Below, piece after piece: positions 25,076 through 33,686 of a stretch of DNA of 48,774 bases. Under the pieces are notes generated by a model. That model was not told the DNA's origin. It searched no databases and worked only from the letters and a program-made list of their open reading frames with translations. The DNA comes from an uncultured Bacilli bacterium (GTDB lineage: Bacteria; Bacillota_I; Bacilli_A; RFN20; DUOF01), in the NCBI GenBank assembly GCA_944363575.1, contig CALVUJ010000017.1, forward strand, positions 1 through 48,774, read 5' to 3'. How positions within the stretch are numbered: the first letter of the stretch is position 1; each line of letters opens with the position of its first letter. The translations under genes and the position numbers were made by a program.

Positions 25076-25666
25076 ATGCCAAGTTTATATTTTAAGTATG
25101 GAGTTATGGGGAGCTCCAAAAGTGCACAAGCACTAATATGTAAGTTTAATTATGAACAAAAAGGATATAAAGTTTTGTTAGTTAAACCTAGTATTGACAC
25201 AAGAGATTATGATAATGGTAAGGCTGTTGTAAAAAGCAGAATAGGTATCATGAGTGAATGTTTAACTATTAAATATAATCAAAGTATGATGGAATTATAT
25301 AAAGAAGCTAGTAAGACACAAAAATACGATGTGTTAATTATAGATGAAGCACAATTTTGTAGTGAAAAACAAATAGATGAATGTAAAGAAATCTCTCTTG
25401 AAATACCAGTATTATGTTATGGATTAAAAACAAACTTTAAAAGTTATTTATTTGAAGGAAGTAAAAGACTTATTGAAATAGCAGATAGTATTACTGAAAT
25501 AGAATCTATATGCAGTTGTGGTGCTAAAGCCACCATTAATGCTAAATTAGTAAATGGTAAGATTGTTAGAGATGGTAAAGAAATAGATATAGGTGGAGAT
25601 GAAAAGTATATAGTAATGTGCTATAACTGTTGGAAAAAGATGCAAAAAGAAAACAACAAATATTAA
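25076..25666 (+). CDS. tdk: Thymidine kinase
   Basis: The 196-residue protein is a type II (tetrameric, zinc-binding) thymidine kinase, which phosphorylates thymidine in the salvage route to dTTP. Features: P-loop region YGVMGSSKSAQAL at residue 8 (Ser replaces the usual Gly before Lys), IIDEAQFCS (Walker B, catalytic Glu), and the zinc lobe CSCGAKA...CYNCWKK. ATG 25076 follows GGGGAGA. It is convergent with the membrane protein gene, overlapping by four bases. Confidence 0.92.
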   Translation: MPSLYFKYGVMGSSKSAQALICKFNYEQKGYKVLLVKPSIDTRDYDNGKAVVKSRIGIMSECLTIKYNQSMMELYKEASKTQKYDVLIIDEAQFCSEKQIDECKEISLEIPVLCYGLKTNFKSYLFEGSKRLIEIADSITEIESICSCGAKATINAKLVNGKIVRDGKEIDIGGDEKYIVMCYNCWKKMQKENNKY

Positions 25667-26370
25667 TCATTACTTTCGTTTTTTATTTTACTATAACATC
25701 TTCTATTTACCGTAAAAATACTACAAGTAAGTACTACTTGAGCAGGCAAGTAAAAAACCCATTCTAAACTAAAAGGTAGCTCATTTAAAACTTCAAAAGC
25801 ATGAACACTAGAAGTAAGATAATCATTTAAAGATAAAAATAATAAACAAATACTATAAACAAAAAGAAGTAATAAACCAATAGGGAAAAAATTATTAAGT
25901 CCTATCTCTTTAATTGTAAATAAAATATTTAAAAATAAGTTAATAAAAAAGATAATCCATAAAATTGCCATTATATCTAATCTATCTTTTAAGAGTAAAA
26001 CAGCGACAGCACTAACTAAAACAACACTAATAACTCTACTAAGAATATTTAATTTTTTATATTCACTATCTAAATATATCCTCAAAAAATAAAGAATCTC
26101 AACAATATTTAAACATATTAACCCTACAATATGTAAATTATCAAAGAAAATCATAAAAGTATCTCCAATAAGCGTAAATAATAAAGCTGTAAGCATTATA
26201 AAATAATCTTTAGTTTTACAAAACAAACTAATACCTAAAATAAAACACAAACAAACACTTAAATATTCTAATATTTTTTCACTAAATAAATTATTAAAAC
26301 ATATCAACATTACATAAATGTATAATTGTATAACTAGAAAGAAAATTAAGGATATTTGCTTATTTTTCAT
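25663..26370 (-). CDS. Multi-pass membrane protein, distantly YhhN-like
   Basis: The 235-residue protein has about seven or eight hydrophobic helices. LLFTLIGDTFMIF near residue 67 matches the GD-in-membrane feature of YhhN/TMEM86 proteins, and the layout is similar, but the second acidic motif is not clear, so the assignment is tentative. It overlaps the upstream iron alcohol dehydrogenase gene by 11 bases, so the two are cotranscribed. Confidence 0.65.
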   Translation of the reverse strand: MKNKQISLIFFLVIQLYIYVMLICFNNLFSEKILEYLSVCLCFILGISLFCKTKDYFIMLTALLFTLIGDTFMIFFDNLHIVGLICLNIVEILYFLRIYLDSEYKKLNILSRVISVVLVSAVAVLLLKDRLDIMAILWIIFFINLFLNILFTIKEIGLNNFFPIGLLLLFVYSICLLFLSLNDYLTSSVHAFEVLNELPFSLEWVFYLPAQVVLTCSIFTVNRRCYSKIKNESND

Positions 26371-27577
26371 TACTTACCCCTTTAATTCTATCTAGCATTT
26401 CTTTACAATCTTTTTTAGACATTAAACGCGGATTACCACATAAACTACCTTCCCTTAAAATTCTTTTTATAAGTATAGGATAATCACTTTCTTTTATTTC
26501 TTTTATATGCTCTGGTATTTTCAAAGTCTTATTAAGTTCTTTCACTTTATTAATAAATTTAAGTGCTAGTTCTTTTTTATCTTCATTTTCATTTCCAAGT
26601 TTACAATAAAGGGCAATTTCACTTAGGGAATTATATGCCTTATCTAACATATACTCTAAAACATAAGGTAAAATAACAGCAATTGCTAAACCATGAGGAA
26701 GATGATAAAATTCTCCCATACGATGAGCAATAGCATGCACATAACCAATACTGATTTTTCTAAATGATAAACCAGCTTTATAAGAAGCAATAGCCATATT
26801 TTCACGATATTTAATATTAGTAGGTTCTTTATATACTTTTTCTAAATTATCAAAAATAAGTTTAATAGCTTCTAAACCTTCGTTTTTATCTTTTTTAAAA
26901 AATTTAGAATAAGTGCTTACATATGCCTCTATAGCATGAGTTAAGGCATCCATACCTGTATAGGCTGTTATATTTAAAGGTAAATTAACAGTTAAATAAG
27001 GATCTAAAGCTACTATTTGAGGGATATATTTGTTACTAAACATAGGATACTTTTGCTTTGTTTCTTTATTAGTGATTAAAGCATATAAAGTGTTTTCACT
27101 TCCTGTTCCTGAAGTAGTAGGTATAGCCATGAAAGGAGGAGTCTGTTTTCTAATTCCTCCAATCAATCTTTTCATTTTATAAATACTACGATTAGGATCA
27201 CTAACCCTTGCTCCAATAACTTTAGCACAATCTATAACACTACCTCCACCTATCGCTAGAATAGAAGCACAATTATTTTCTTTATATTTATCAAAACCTT
27301 TTTCAACTGTTTCAATACTAGGATCACATTCTACTTCATCATAAATGACATAGTTTATGTTATTAGCACTTAAAGTTTTTAAAAGAAACCCTGCTAAATT
27401 TAAACTCATAATAGTTTTATCAGTTACAACTAAAACATTGTCAATTTTTCTTTTTTTCATTTCTTTAATCATTTCAAATTGAGAATTTTGACCAATAAAT
27501 AATTTTTGTTCTTTATCTTTTACTAGTTTTAAATAAGGAATAATAAAGAAATGTTTAATTGATGTTATTAAATTCAT
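26360..27577 (-). CDS. Iron-containing alcohol dehydrogenase
   Basis: The 405-residue protein has the group III ADH features: nucleotide motif AIGGGSVIDCAKVIGA (about residue 108), PTTSGTGSE (about 154), and metal ligands in TGMDALTHAIEAY and HAIAHRMGEFYHLPHG. It should interconvert an aldehyde and an alcohol with NAD(P)H, using Fe2+ or a similar metal. The N-terminal part starts with a short extra stretch (HFFIIPYLKLVKDKEQKLF). The coupled downstream membrane gene suggests a lipid-related aldehyde as one option (inference). Confidence 0.9.
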   Translation of the reverse strand: MNLITSIKHFFIIPYLKLVKDKEQKLFIGQNSQFEMIKEMKKRKIDNVLVVTDKTIMSLNLAGFLLKTLSANNINYVIYDEVECDPSIETVEKGFDKYKENNCASILAIGGGSVIDCAKVIGARVSDPNRSIYKMKRLIGGIRKQTPPFMAIPTTSGTGSENTLYALITNKETKQKYPMFSNKYIPQIVALDPYLTVNLPLNITAYTGMDALTHAIEAYVSTYSKFFKKDKNEGLEAIKLIFDNLEKVYKEPTNIKYRENMAIASYKAGLSFRKISIGYVHAIAHRMGEFYHLPHGLAIAVILPYVLEYMLDKAYNSLSEIALYCKLGNENEDKKELALKFINKVKELNKTLKIPEHIKEIKESDYPILIKRILREGSLCGNPRLMSKKDCKEMLDRIKGVSNEK

Positions 27578-27667
27578 TTATTTCACTCTCTTTTCCTATT
27601 AAAGAATTATATACTATTTAATTAAATTTTAAAAAGATTAACTTTCTTTTTTTATTTTTATAAATTA

Positions 27668-27716
27668 TTGACAATCATTTATGCAATATACATAATATGA
27701 AGTGTAGCATGCTACA
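27668..27716 (+). promoter_or_regulatory. Consensus promoter with palindromic operator upstream of marR
   Basis: TTGACA (27668-27673), a 17-base spacer and CATAAT (27691-27696) form a near-perfect sigma-A promoter. A perfect 14-base palindrome, TGTAGCATGCTACA (27703-27716), covers the predicted start of transcription and ends just before the AAAAGGAG ribosome site. Position and symmetry fit a binding site for the MarR dimer encoded next, giving autorepression of the export operon. Confidence 0.8.
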
Positions 27717-27730
27717 AAAGGAGATTATAT

Positions 27731-28159
27731 ATGGAGGATAGAATTGGAGTATATATAAAAATAATTAATGAGTTTATAGAAAGAAAGATTAATTCTAAAT
27801 TAAAGAAATATAATTTAACTTTTTCACAAGGAAAAGTTATTAAATATTTAAAAATGAAAAAAAATAAAATTGCTACTCAAAAAGAAATTGAAGAACATTT
27901 TCATATATCGCACGCTACTATTTCTGGTATCATATCAAGACTAGAAAATAATCATTTTATTCAAGTGAATCGCCATCAGAAAAATAATATTATCTCGTTG
28001 CTTCCTAAAAGTTTAGAAAGTAATGATATTATAGAAGGATGTATAAAAGAATTAGAAGATAATATGTGTGATGGAATTTCATCAAAAGAAAAAGAAATTT
28101 TTATTAGACAACTGCACAAAATATATACTAATTTGAAAGGGGATATGTCAATTGATTAA
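27731..28159 (+). CDS. MarR family transcriptional regulator
   Basis: The 142-residue protein has the MarR winged helix-turn-helix: ATQKEIEEHFHISHATISGIISRLENNHFI (split, residues about 55-85) followed by a basic wing (VNRHQKNN) and flanking dimerisation helices. It starts at ATG 27731 after AAAAGGAG and overlaps the ABC exporter gene by eight bases. A perfect palindrome sits at the promoter. MarR repressors usually leave DNA on binding a small toxic ligand, so it likely controls the exporter operon downstream. Confidence 0.9.
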   Translation: MEDRIGVYIKIINEFIERKINSKLKKYNLTFSQGKVIKYLKMKKNKIATQKEIEEHFHISHATISGIISRLENNHFIQVNRHQKNNIISLLPKSLESNDIIEGCIKELEDNMCDGISSKEKEIFIRQLHKIYTNLKGDMSID

Positions 28160-29897
28160 AACCTTATTAAAAAGTGTTAGAGAATATAAAAAAACTTCCA
28201 TTTTAACAGCGGTTTTTACAGCATTAGAAGTTGTAGTAGAATGTATCATACCTTTTATTATGGCTCTATTAATTGATAAAATGGATAGTAGTAATTTAAA
28301 TGTTGTTTTTTGGTATGGTGGAATTTTGCTCTTTTTAGCATTTTTATCGTTATTTTTTGGCGTTATGGCAGGAAGGTGTGCTGCTAAATCATCAGCAGGT
28401 TATGCTAAAAACTTAAGACATGATTTATACTATCAAATACAAGAATATGCTTTTGAAGACATAGATAAATTTTCACAATCTTCATTAGTTACTAGACTTA
28501 CAACTGATGTAAGTAATGTTCAAATGGCATATCAAATGTGTACTAGAATAGTTATAAGAGTACCTTTAATGATTATATTTTCTTTTATTATGAGCTTTTC
28601 TATAAATTTTAAATTATCATTGATTTTTTTAATTTCTTTACCTGTTATAGCAATGGTTATATTATTGATTATAAAAGTAGTAAGCCCTCTATTTTCTAAA
28701 ATATTTAAAAAGTATGATGCTTTAAATAATTATGTTCAAGAAAATGTAAGTGGTATAAGGGTAGTTAAATCTTTTGCTAGAGAAAATTATGAGAAAGAGA
28801 AATTTGATAAAGCTGCTAATGAAGTTAAAAGTAATTTTATAAAAGCAGAAAAACTAGTAGCACTTAACTCTCCTATTATGATGTTTTGTATCTATTTGAC
28901 AATACTTTTAATCTCTTTTATAGGCGGAAAATTTATTATAAATACTCAAGGATTAGAGATGACAACTGGTAAATTATCTTCATTAATTAATTATGGTGTG
29001 CAAATATTATCATCGTTAATGATGTTATCAATGATTTTTGTAATGATTTCTATGGCTGGTACTTCGGCTAAAAGAATTAGTGAAGTCTTGGAGCATAATC
29101 CTGTTTTAACAAGCCCTGAAAATGGTATCCAAGAAGTAAAAAATGGTAATATTACTTTTAAAAATGTTTATTTTAAATACACTAATGAAGCTCAAAAATA
29201 TGCCCTAGAAAATATTAATCTTGAAATAAAAGAAGGAGAAATAGTGGGAATTATTGGAGCAACAGGTTCTTCAAAATCAACACTAGTACAACTTATTCCA
29301 CGTTTACACGATGTAAGTGAGGGAGAAGTGTTAGTTGGAGATATTAACGTAAAAGATTATAATTTACAAAGTTTAAGAGATCAAGTAGCCATGGTTTTAC
29401 AAAAAAATGTTTTGTTTTCAGGTACTATCAAAGAAAACTTAAGATGGGGAGATAAGAATGCTAGTGATGAAGAGATAGTTAGAGTGTGTAAGTTGGCACA
29501 AGCCGATGAATTTATCTCAAAGTTTAGTGATGGTTATGACACATATATTGAGCAAGGTGGAGTTAATGTTTCTGGCGGGCAAAAACAAAGGTTATGTATA
29601 GCAAGATCTTTATTAAAGAAACCTAAAATATTAATATTGGATGATTCAACTAGTGCTGTTGACACGAAAACGGATGCTTTAATTAGAAAAGCTCTTAAAG
29701 AAGAAATACCTAATACCACAAAAATTATTATTGCTCAAAGAATTTCTTCTATTAAAGATGCTGATAAAATTATTGTTTTAGATAATGGTAAAGTTGATGG
29801 AATAGGAAATCACAGCGAATTATTAAAAAATAATAAGATATATCAAGAAGTATATGAATCACAAACAAAAAATACTTCCAAGAAAGGAGGGAATTAA
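28152..29897 (+). CDS. ABC exporter half-transporter with degenerate ATP site (subunit A)
   Basis: The 581-residue protein has six membrane helices (to about residue 310) and an ATPase domain: Walker A GATGSSKSTL (about 370; Ser replaces the usual Gly), signature VSGGQKQR and Walker B LILDDS, where Asp replaces the catalytic Glu. Such degeneracy marks the partner that forms the non-hydrolytic site in heterodimeric multidrug or lipid exporters (LmrCD/BmrCD/YheIH type). It starts with TTG 28152 after GGGG, overlapping marR. The neighbour at 29899 is the catalytic partner. Confidence 0.9.
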   Translation: MIKTLLKSVREYKKTSILTAVFTALEVVVECIIPFIMALLIDKMDSSNLNVVFWYGGILLFLAFLSLFFGVMAGRCAAKSSAGYAKNLRHDLYYQIQEYAFEDIDKFSQSSLVTRLTTDVSNVQMAYQMCTRIVIRVPLMIIFSFIMSFSINFKLSLIFLISLPVIAMVILLIIKVVSPLFSKIFKKYDALNNYVQENVSGIRVVKSFARENYEKEKFDKAANEVKSNFIKAEKLVALNSPIMMFCIYLTILLISFIGGKFIINTQGLEMTTGKLSSLINYGVQILSSLMMLSMIFVMISMAGTSAKRISEVLEHNPVLTSPENGIQEVKNGNITFKNVYFKYTNEAQKYALENINLEIKEGEIVGIIGATGSSKSTLVQLIPRLHDVSEGEVLVGDINVKDYNLQSLRDQVAMVLQKNVLFSGTIKENLRWGDKNASDEEIVRVCKLAQADEFISKFSDGYDTYIEQGGVNVSGGQKQRLCIARSLLKKPKILILDDSTSAVDTKTDALIRKALKEEIPNTTKIIIAQRISSIKDADKIIVLDNGKVDGIGNHSELLKNNKIYQEVYESQTKNTSKKGGN

Positions 29898-29898
29898 A

Positions 29899-31836
29899 GT
29901 GGCTGAAAGAAGAATGCCTATGCGTAGGGGGATGGCGGTAACAAAAGGCAACATAAAAAAAGGAACTTTTAAAAGATTAATTAAATATCTTTTTAAAAAT
30001 TATTGGAAAAGTTTGATGTTAGTCATCCTTTGTTTAATCATCAGTGCATGTGCAGGAACTGTCGCTTCTACTTTCCTTCAAACTCTAATTGATGATGTTA
30101 TAACTCCTGGTATTAGTGAAGGCTTTAATAGCGTCAAAAACGAAATGTATAACATAATAATTAAAATGATTGTAATTTATAGTTTAGGAATTGTTTCTTC
30201 AATTATCTATACTCAAACAATGGCAACAGTTACTCAAGGTACTTTATATAATTTTCGTAAAGATATGTTTCATAAGATGGAAAGTTTACCTTTAAAATAT
30301 TTTGATACTCATGCACATGGAGAGATAATGAGTACATACACAAATGATACTGATGCTTTAAGGCAATTTATTGGTCAAAGTTTACCAAACTTAATATCTT
30401 CTTTAATGTCTATAACTGTTATTTTTATTATGATGTTATCTTTTAGTTTGTGGCTTACTTTAATTGTAATTGCTAGCATTGTAGTAGATTTAATCATTGT
30501 AAAGAAAATAGGTGGGAATAGTTCTAAATATATGGTTAAACAACAAAAATCTTTAGCTAATGAAGAAGGATTTGTTGAAGAAATGATTAAAGGGCAAAAA
30601 GTTGTTAAGGTTTTTTGTCATGAAGAAGAAGCAAAAAAGCAATTTGATAAACTAAATGAACAATTATGTCATGACAGTCAAACGGCAAATAAATATGGAA
30701 ATATTCTAATGCCTGTCTTAGGGAATATCGGTAATATTACTTATGTCTTATTAGCTTTTATTGGTGTTTTATTAGCCTATTATGAAGTTAAAAATATTTC
30801 TTTTAGAGGGTTGGCTACTTTAACTCCAGGTATTATTGTTTCTTTCCTTACTATGGCAAGACAATTTTCTCAAACAATAGGGCAAATTTCTCAGCAAACA
30901 TCAATGATCGCCATGGGTCTAGCAGGATCAAGCCGTATTTTCGATTTATTAGATCAAGAAGAGGAAGATGATAATGGATATGTTATATTAGTTAATGCTA
31001 AAAAAGATGCAAATGGCAATTTAGTAGAAACTGATGAAAGAACAGGATTATGGGCATGGAAACATTATCATAAAGCTGATGACACTACCACTTTTAAAGA
31101 ATTAAAAGGAGAAATAGTCTTGGAAAATGTAGATTTTGGATATATAGATGGAGAATTAGTTTTACACGATATATCAATACATGCTAAACCAGGTCAAAAA
31201 ATAGCTTTAGTAGGAGCAACAGGAGCGGGCAAAACAACAATTACTAATTTAATAAATCGTTTTTATGATATTCAAGATGGTAAAATTAGATATGATGGAA
31301 TAAATGTTAACAAGATTAAGAAAAAACATTTGAGAAGATCTTTTGGAATGGTATTACAAGATACTAATTTATTTACGGGAACAGTAATGGATAATATTCG
31401 TTATGGAAGACTAAATGCAAGTGATGAAGAATGTATAGAAGCTGCTAAGTTAGCTAATGCTGATGATTTTATAAATAGGTTGCCTCATGGATATCAAACA
31501 ATGTTAAATAATAACGGATCCAATTTATCTCAAGGACAAAGACAATTATTATCTATTGCAAGAGCAGCAGTAGCGGATGCTCCAGCAATGATTTTGGATG
31601 AAGCAACTAGTAGTATCGATACAAGGAGTGAAAAACTTGTTCAAGATGGAATGGAAAAGTTAATGAAAGGAAGAACCGTTTTTGTAATTGCTCATAGACT
31701 ATCTACCATTCATAATTCAGATATTATCTTAGTTATGGATAAAGGACGAATTATTGAAAGAGGAAATCATGAAGAATTAATGGATAAAAAAGGTGTTTAT
31801 TATCGTTTATATACAGGTAAGTTTGAATTAGAGTAA
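29899..31836 (+). CDS. ABC exporter half-transporter, catalytic partner (subunit B)
   Basis: The protein of about 645 residues has a basic N-terminal tail (AERRMPMRRGMAVTKG), six membrane helices and an ATPase domain with canonical Walker A GATGAGKTT, signature LSQGQRQ and Walker B MILDEATSS with the catalytic Glu. A roughly 40-residue insertion before the ATPase domain (YVILVNAKKDANGNLVETDE onward) is typical of this heterodimer type. The frame opens at 29854 inside the previous gene, but AGGAGG precedes GTG 29899, one base after the upstream stop. Together with the 28152 product it should form a drug or lipid exporter. Confidence 0.9.
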   Translation: MAERRMPMRRGMAVTKGNIKKGTFKRLIKYLFKNYWKSLMLVILCLIISACAGTVASTFLQTLIDDVITPGISEGFNSVKNEMYNIIIKMIVIYSLGIVSSIIYTQTMATVTQGTLYNFRKDMFHKMESLPLKYFDTHAHGEIMSTYTNDTDALRQFIGQSLPNLISSLMSITVIFIMMLSFSLWLTLIVIASIVVDLIIVKKIGGNSSKYMVKQQKSLANEEGFVEEMIKGQKVVKVFCHEEEAKKQFDKLNEQLCHDSQTANKYGNILMPVLGNIGNITYVLLAFIGVLLAYYEVKNISFRGLATLTPGIIVSFLTMARQFSQTIGQISQQTSMIAMGLAGSSRIFDLLDQEEEDDNGYVILVNAKKDANGNLVETDERTGLWAWKHYHKADDTTTFKELKGEIVLENVDFGYIDGELVLHDISIHAKPGQKIALVGATGAGKTTITNLINRFYDIQDGKIRYDGINVNKIKKKHLRRSFGMVLQDTNLFTGTVMDNIRYGRLNASDEECIEAAKLANADDFINRLPHGYQTMLNNNGSNLSQGQRQLLSIARAAVADAPAMILDEATSSIDTRSEKLVQDGMEKLMKGRTVFVIAHRLSTIHNSDIILVMDKGRIIERGNHEELMDKKGVYYRLYTGKFELE

Positions 31837-31856
31837 AAAAGAAAGGAGTAATAATA

Positions 31857-32774
31857 ATGGAACCAATCGTTGTAGAACATCTAGTAAAAGACTATGGTCA
31901 TGAAAGAGGCGTGTTTGATATTTCTTTTGCAATTAAAGAAGGCGAAGTATATGGCTTTTTAGGTCCTAATGGAGCAGGGAAATCAACAACAATTAGACAT
32001 TTAATGGGTTTTAGCAAGCCTGATAAAGGAGATGCAAAAATACTAGGTTATTCAAGTTTTGCTAACTATGATAAATTTATGAGTAAAGTTGGATATTTGC
32101 CAGGAGAAATAGCACTTCCTTCAGGACTTACTGGATGGGAGTTTATTGATATGATGAAGAAAATGAAAGGTGTTAAAGATGATACTTTCTTAAATTATCT
32201 TTTAAATCTTTTTAAGTTAAATCCCCAAGGAGAAACCAAATTAATGAGTTTAGGTGATAAACGTAAACTAGCAATTATTACAGCTTTTATGCATGATCCT
32301 GATATTTTAATTTTAGATGAGCCTACAAGTGGTCTTGATTTAGGAATGCAACAAGTTTTTATAAAATTAATTAAAGAAGAGAAAAAAAGAGGAAAAACCA
32401 TTTTAATGTCTAGTCATATTTTTAGTGAAGTAGATGCTACTTGTGATCGAATTGCCATTATTAAAGATGGTAAAATTGTTTCAGAGTTTATAGCTAATGA
32501 TTTAAAACATAATAGAAATAAGGTATATGAGATTAAGTTTAAAATGTTAAAAGATTGTGAAGATTTTGTTAAAGATATTAAAAAAAGTAATGAATTTAAA
32601 CTAGTCAATTATGATAAAAAAACAGTAAAGATTTTATTGAAAGATGAAAATGTTAATGAGTTTATTGAACTTGTTTCTAAATATAATGTGGAAGAATTTA
32701 GTCATCAAAAAGAAACACTTGAAGATTATTTTATGAAATATTATCGTGAAGATAAAATTTTTGGAGGTGTTTAA
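31857..32774 (+). CDS. ABC-2 type transporter ATP-binding protein (first of pair)
   Basis: The 305-residue ATPase has Walker A GPNGAGKST (about residue 38), a reduced signature MSLGDKRKL, Walker B ILILDEPTSGLD and H-loop SSHIFSEVD, with a C-terminal extension of about 90 residues typical of ABC-2 ATPases. It is a tandem paralogue of the next gene, which starts on the base after its stop. ATG 31857 follows AAAGGAG. Confidence 0.9.
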   Translation: MEPIVVEHLVKDYGHERGVFDISFAIKEGEVYGFLGPNGAGKSTTIRHLMGFSKPDKGDAKILGYSSFANYDKFMSKVGYLPGEIALPSGLTGWEFIDMMKKMKGVKDDTFLNYLLNLFKLNPQGETKLMSLGDKRKLAIITAFMHDPDILILDEPTSGLDLGMQQVFIKLIKEEKKRGKTILMSSHIFSEVDATCDRIAIIKDGKIVSEFIANDLKHNRNKVYEIKFKMLKDCEDFVKDIKKSNEFKLVNYDKKTVKILLKDENVNEFIELVSKYNVEEFSHQKETLEDYFMKYYREDKIFGGV

Positions 32775-33686
32775 ATGGAACCGATTATTGAAGTAAAAAA
32801 TGTTACTAAAGATTATGGAAATGGAAGAGGTATTTTTAATATTAATTTAGAAATTGAAAAAGGTAAAATGTATGGTTTTGTAGGAGCAAATGGAGCAGGT
32901 AAAACAACGACAATTAGAAACATAATGGGCTTTTTAAAACCAGATAATGGCAAGATAACTGTTTGTGGGTTAGATTCTTGGGAAGAAAGTGATAAAGCAA
33001 AAAAATATATTGGATATGTACCTGGTGAAATATCCTTTCCAGATTTAAAAAGTGGGACAGAATTCATAAAATTACAAGCTGAATTATTAGGAGTTACCGA
33101 TTTAAGTTATTCGAACAGTTTAATTAAAAGGTTACAATTAGATATTACTGCTAATTTAAAAAGAATGAGTAAAGGAATGAAACAAAAAACAGCCTTAGTA
33201 GTAGCACTTATTGCTGATCCTGAAATTTTAATTTTAGATGAACCTACAACAGGATTAGATCCTTTGATGAGAGTGGAATTTATGGAAATACTTAAGGAAG
33301 AAGCACAAAAAGGGAAAACCATTTTTATAAGTTCGCATCTTTATGAAGAGTTAGAAAAGACGTGTGATTATGTAGTTCTTATAGATCAAGGTAAAATAGT
33401 AGAAGTTGCAGACATGAATAAAATTATTAATCGAGAATATACCGATTTGAAAATAGAATTTAATGAGGAAAAAGATTATGAAAAGTTTAAACTATTGGGT
33501 TATAAAATTGTTCGTGATCAACAAAAGTATAAACAAGTAACAGTTTCTATTAAAAAAGGAAATTTTAATGAATTATTTAAAACTTTAAAACAATACAATG
33601 TTAAGTTTATTTCTGAAGTAAAGTATACCCTAGAAAATCATTTTAATGAAGTAATTAAAAAAGAAAGGAATGATAAAAATGATTAG
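32775..33686 (+). CDS. ABC-2 type transporter ATP-binding protein (second of pair)
   Basis: The 303-residue ATPase has Walker A GANGAGKTT, signature MSKGMKQKT, Walker B ILILDEPTTGLD and H-loop SSHLYEELE. It is clearly a paralogue of the preceding ATPase (both open with EPI...V...VKDYG/VTKDYG), so the pump may use an ATPase heterodimer with one permease. ATG 32775 follows GGAGGTG, with no gap after the previous stop. Confidence 0.9.
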   Translation: MEPIIEVKNVTKDYGNGRGIFNINLEIEKGKMYGFVGANGAGKTTTIRNIMGFLKPDNGKITVCGLDSWEESDKAKKYIGYVPGEISFPDLKSGTEFIKLQAELLGVTDLSYSNSLIKRLQLDITANLKRMSKGMKQKTALVVALIADPEILILDEPTTGLDPLMRVEFMEILKEEAQKGKTIFISSHLYEELEKTCDYVVLIDQGKIVEVADMNKIINREYTDLKIEFNEEKDYEKFKLLGYKIVRDQQKYKQVTVSIKKGNFNELFKTLKQYNVKFISEVKYTLENHFNEVIKKERNDKND

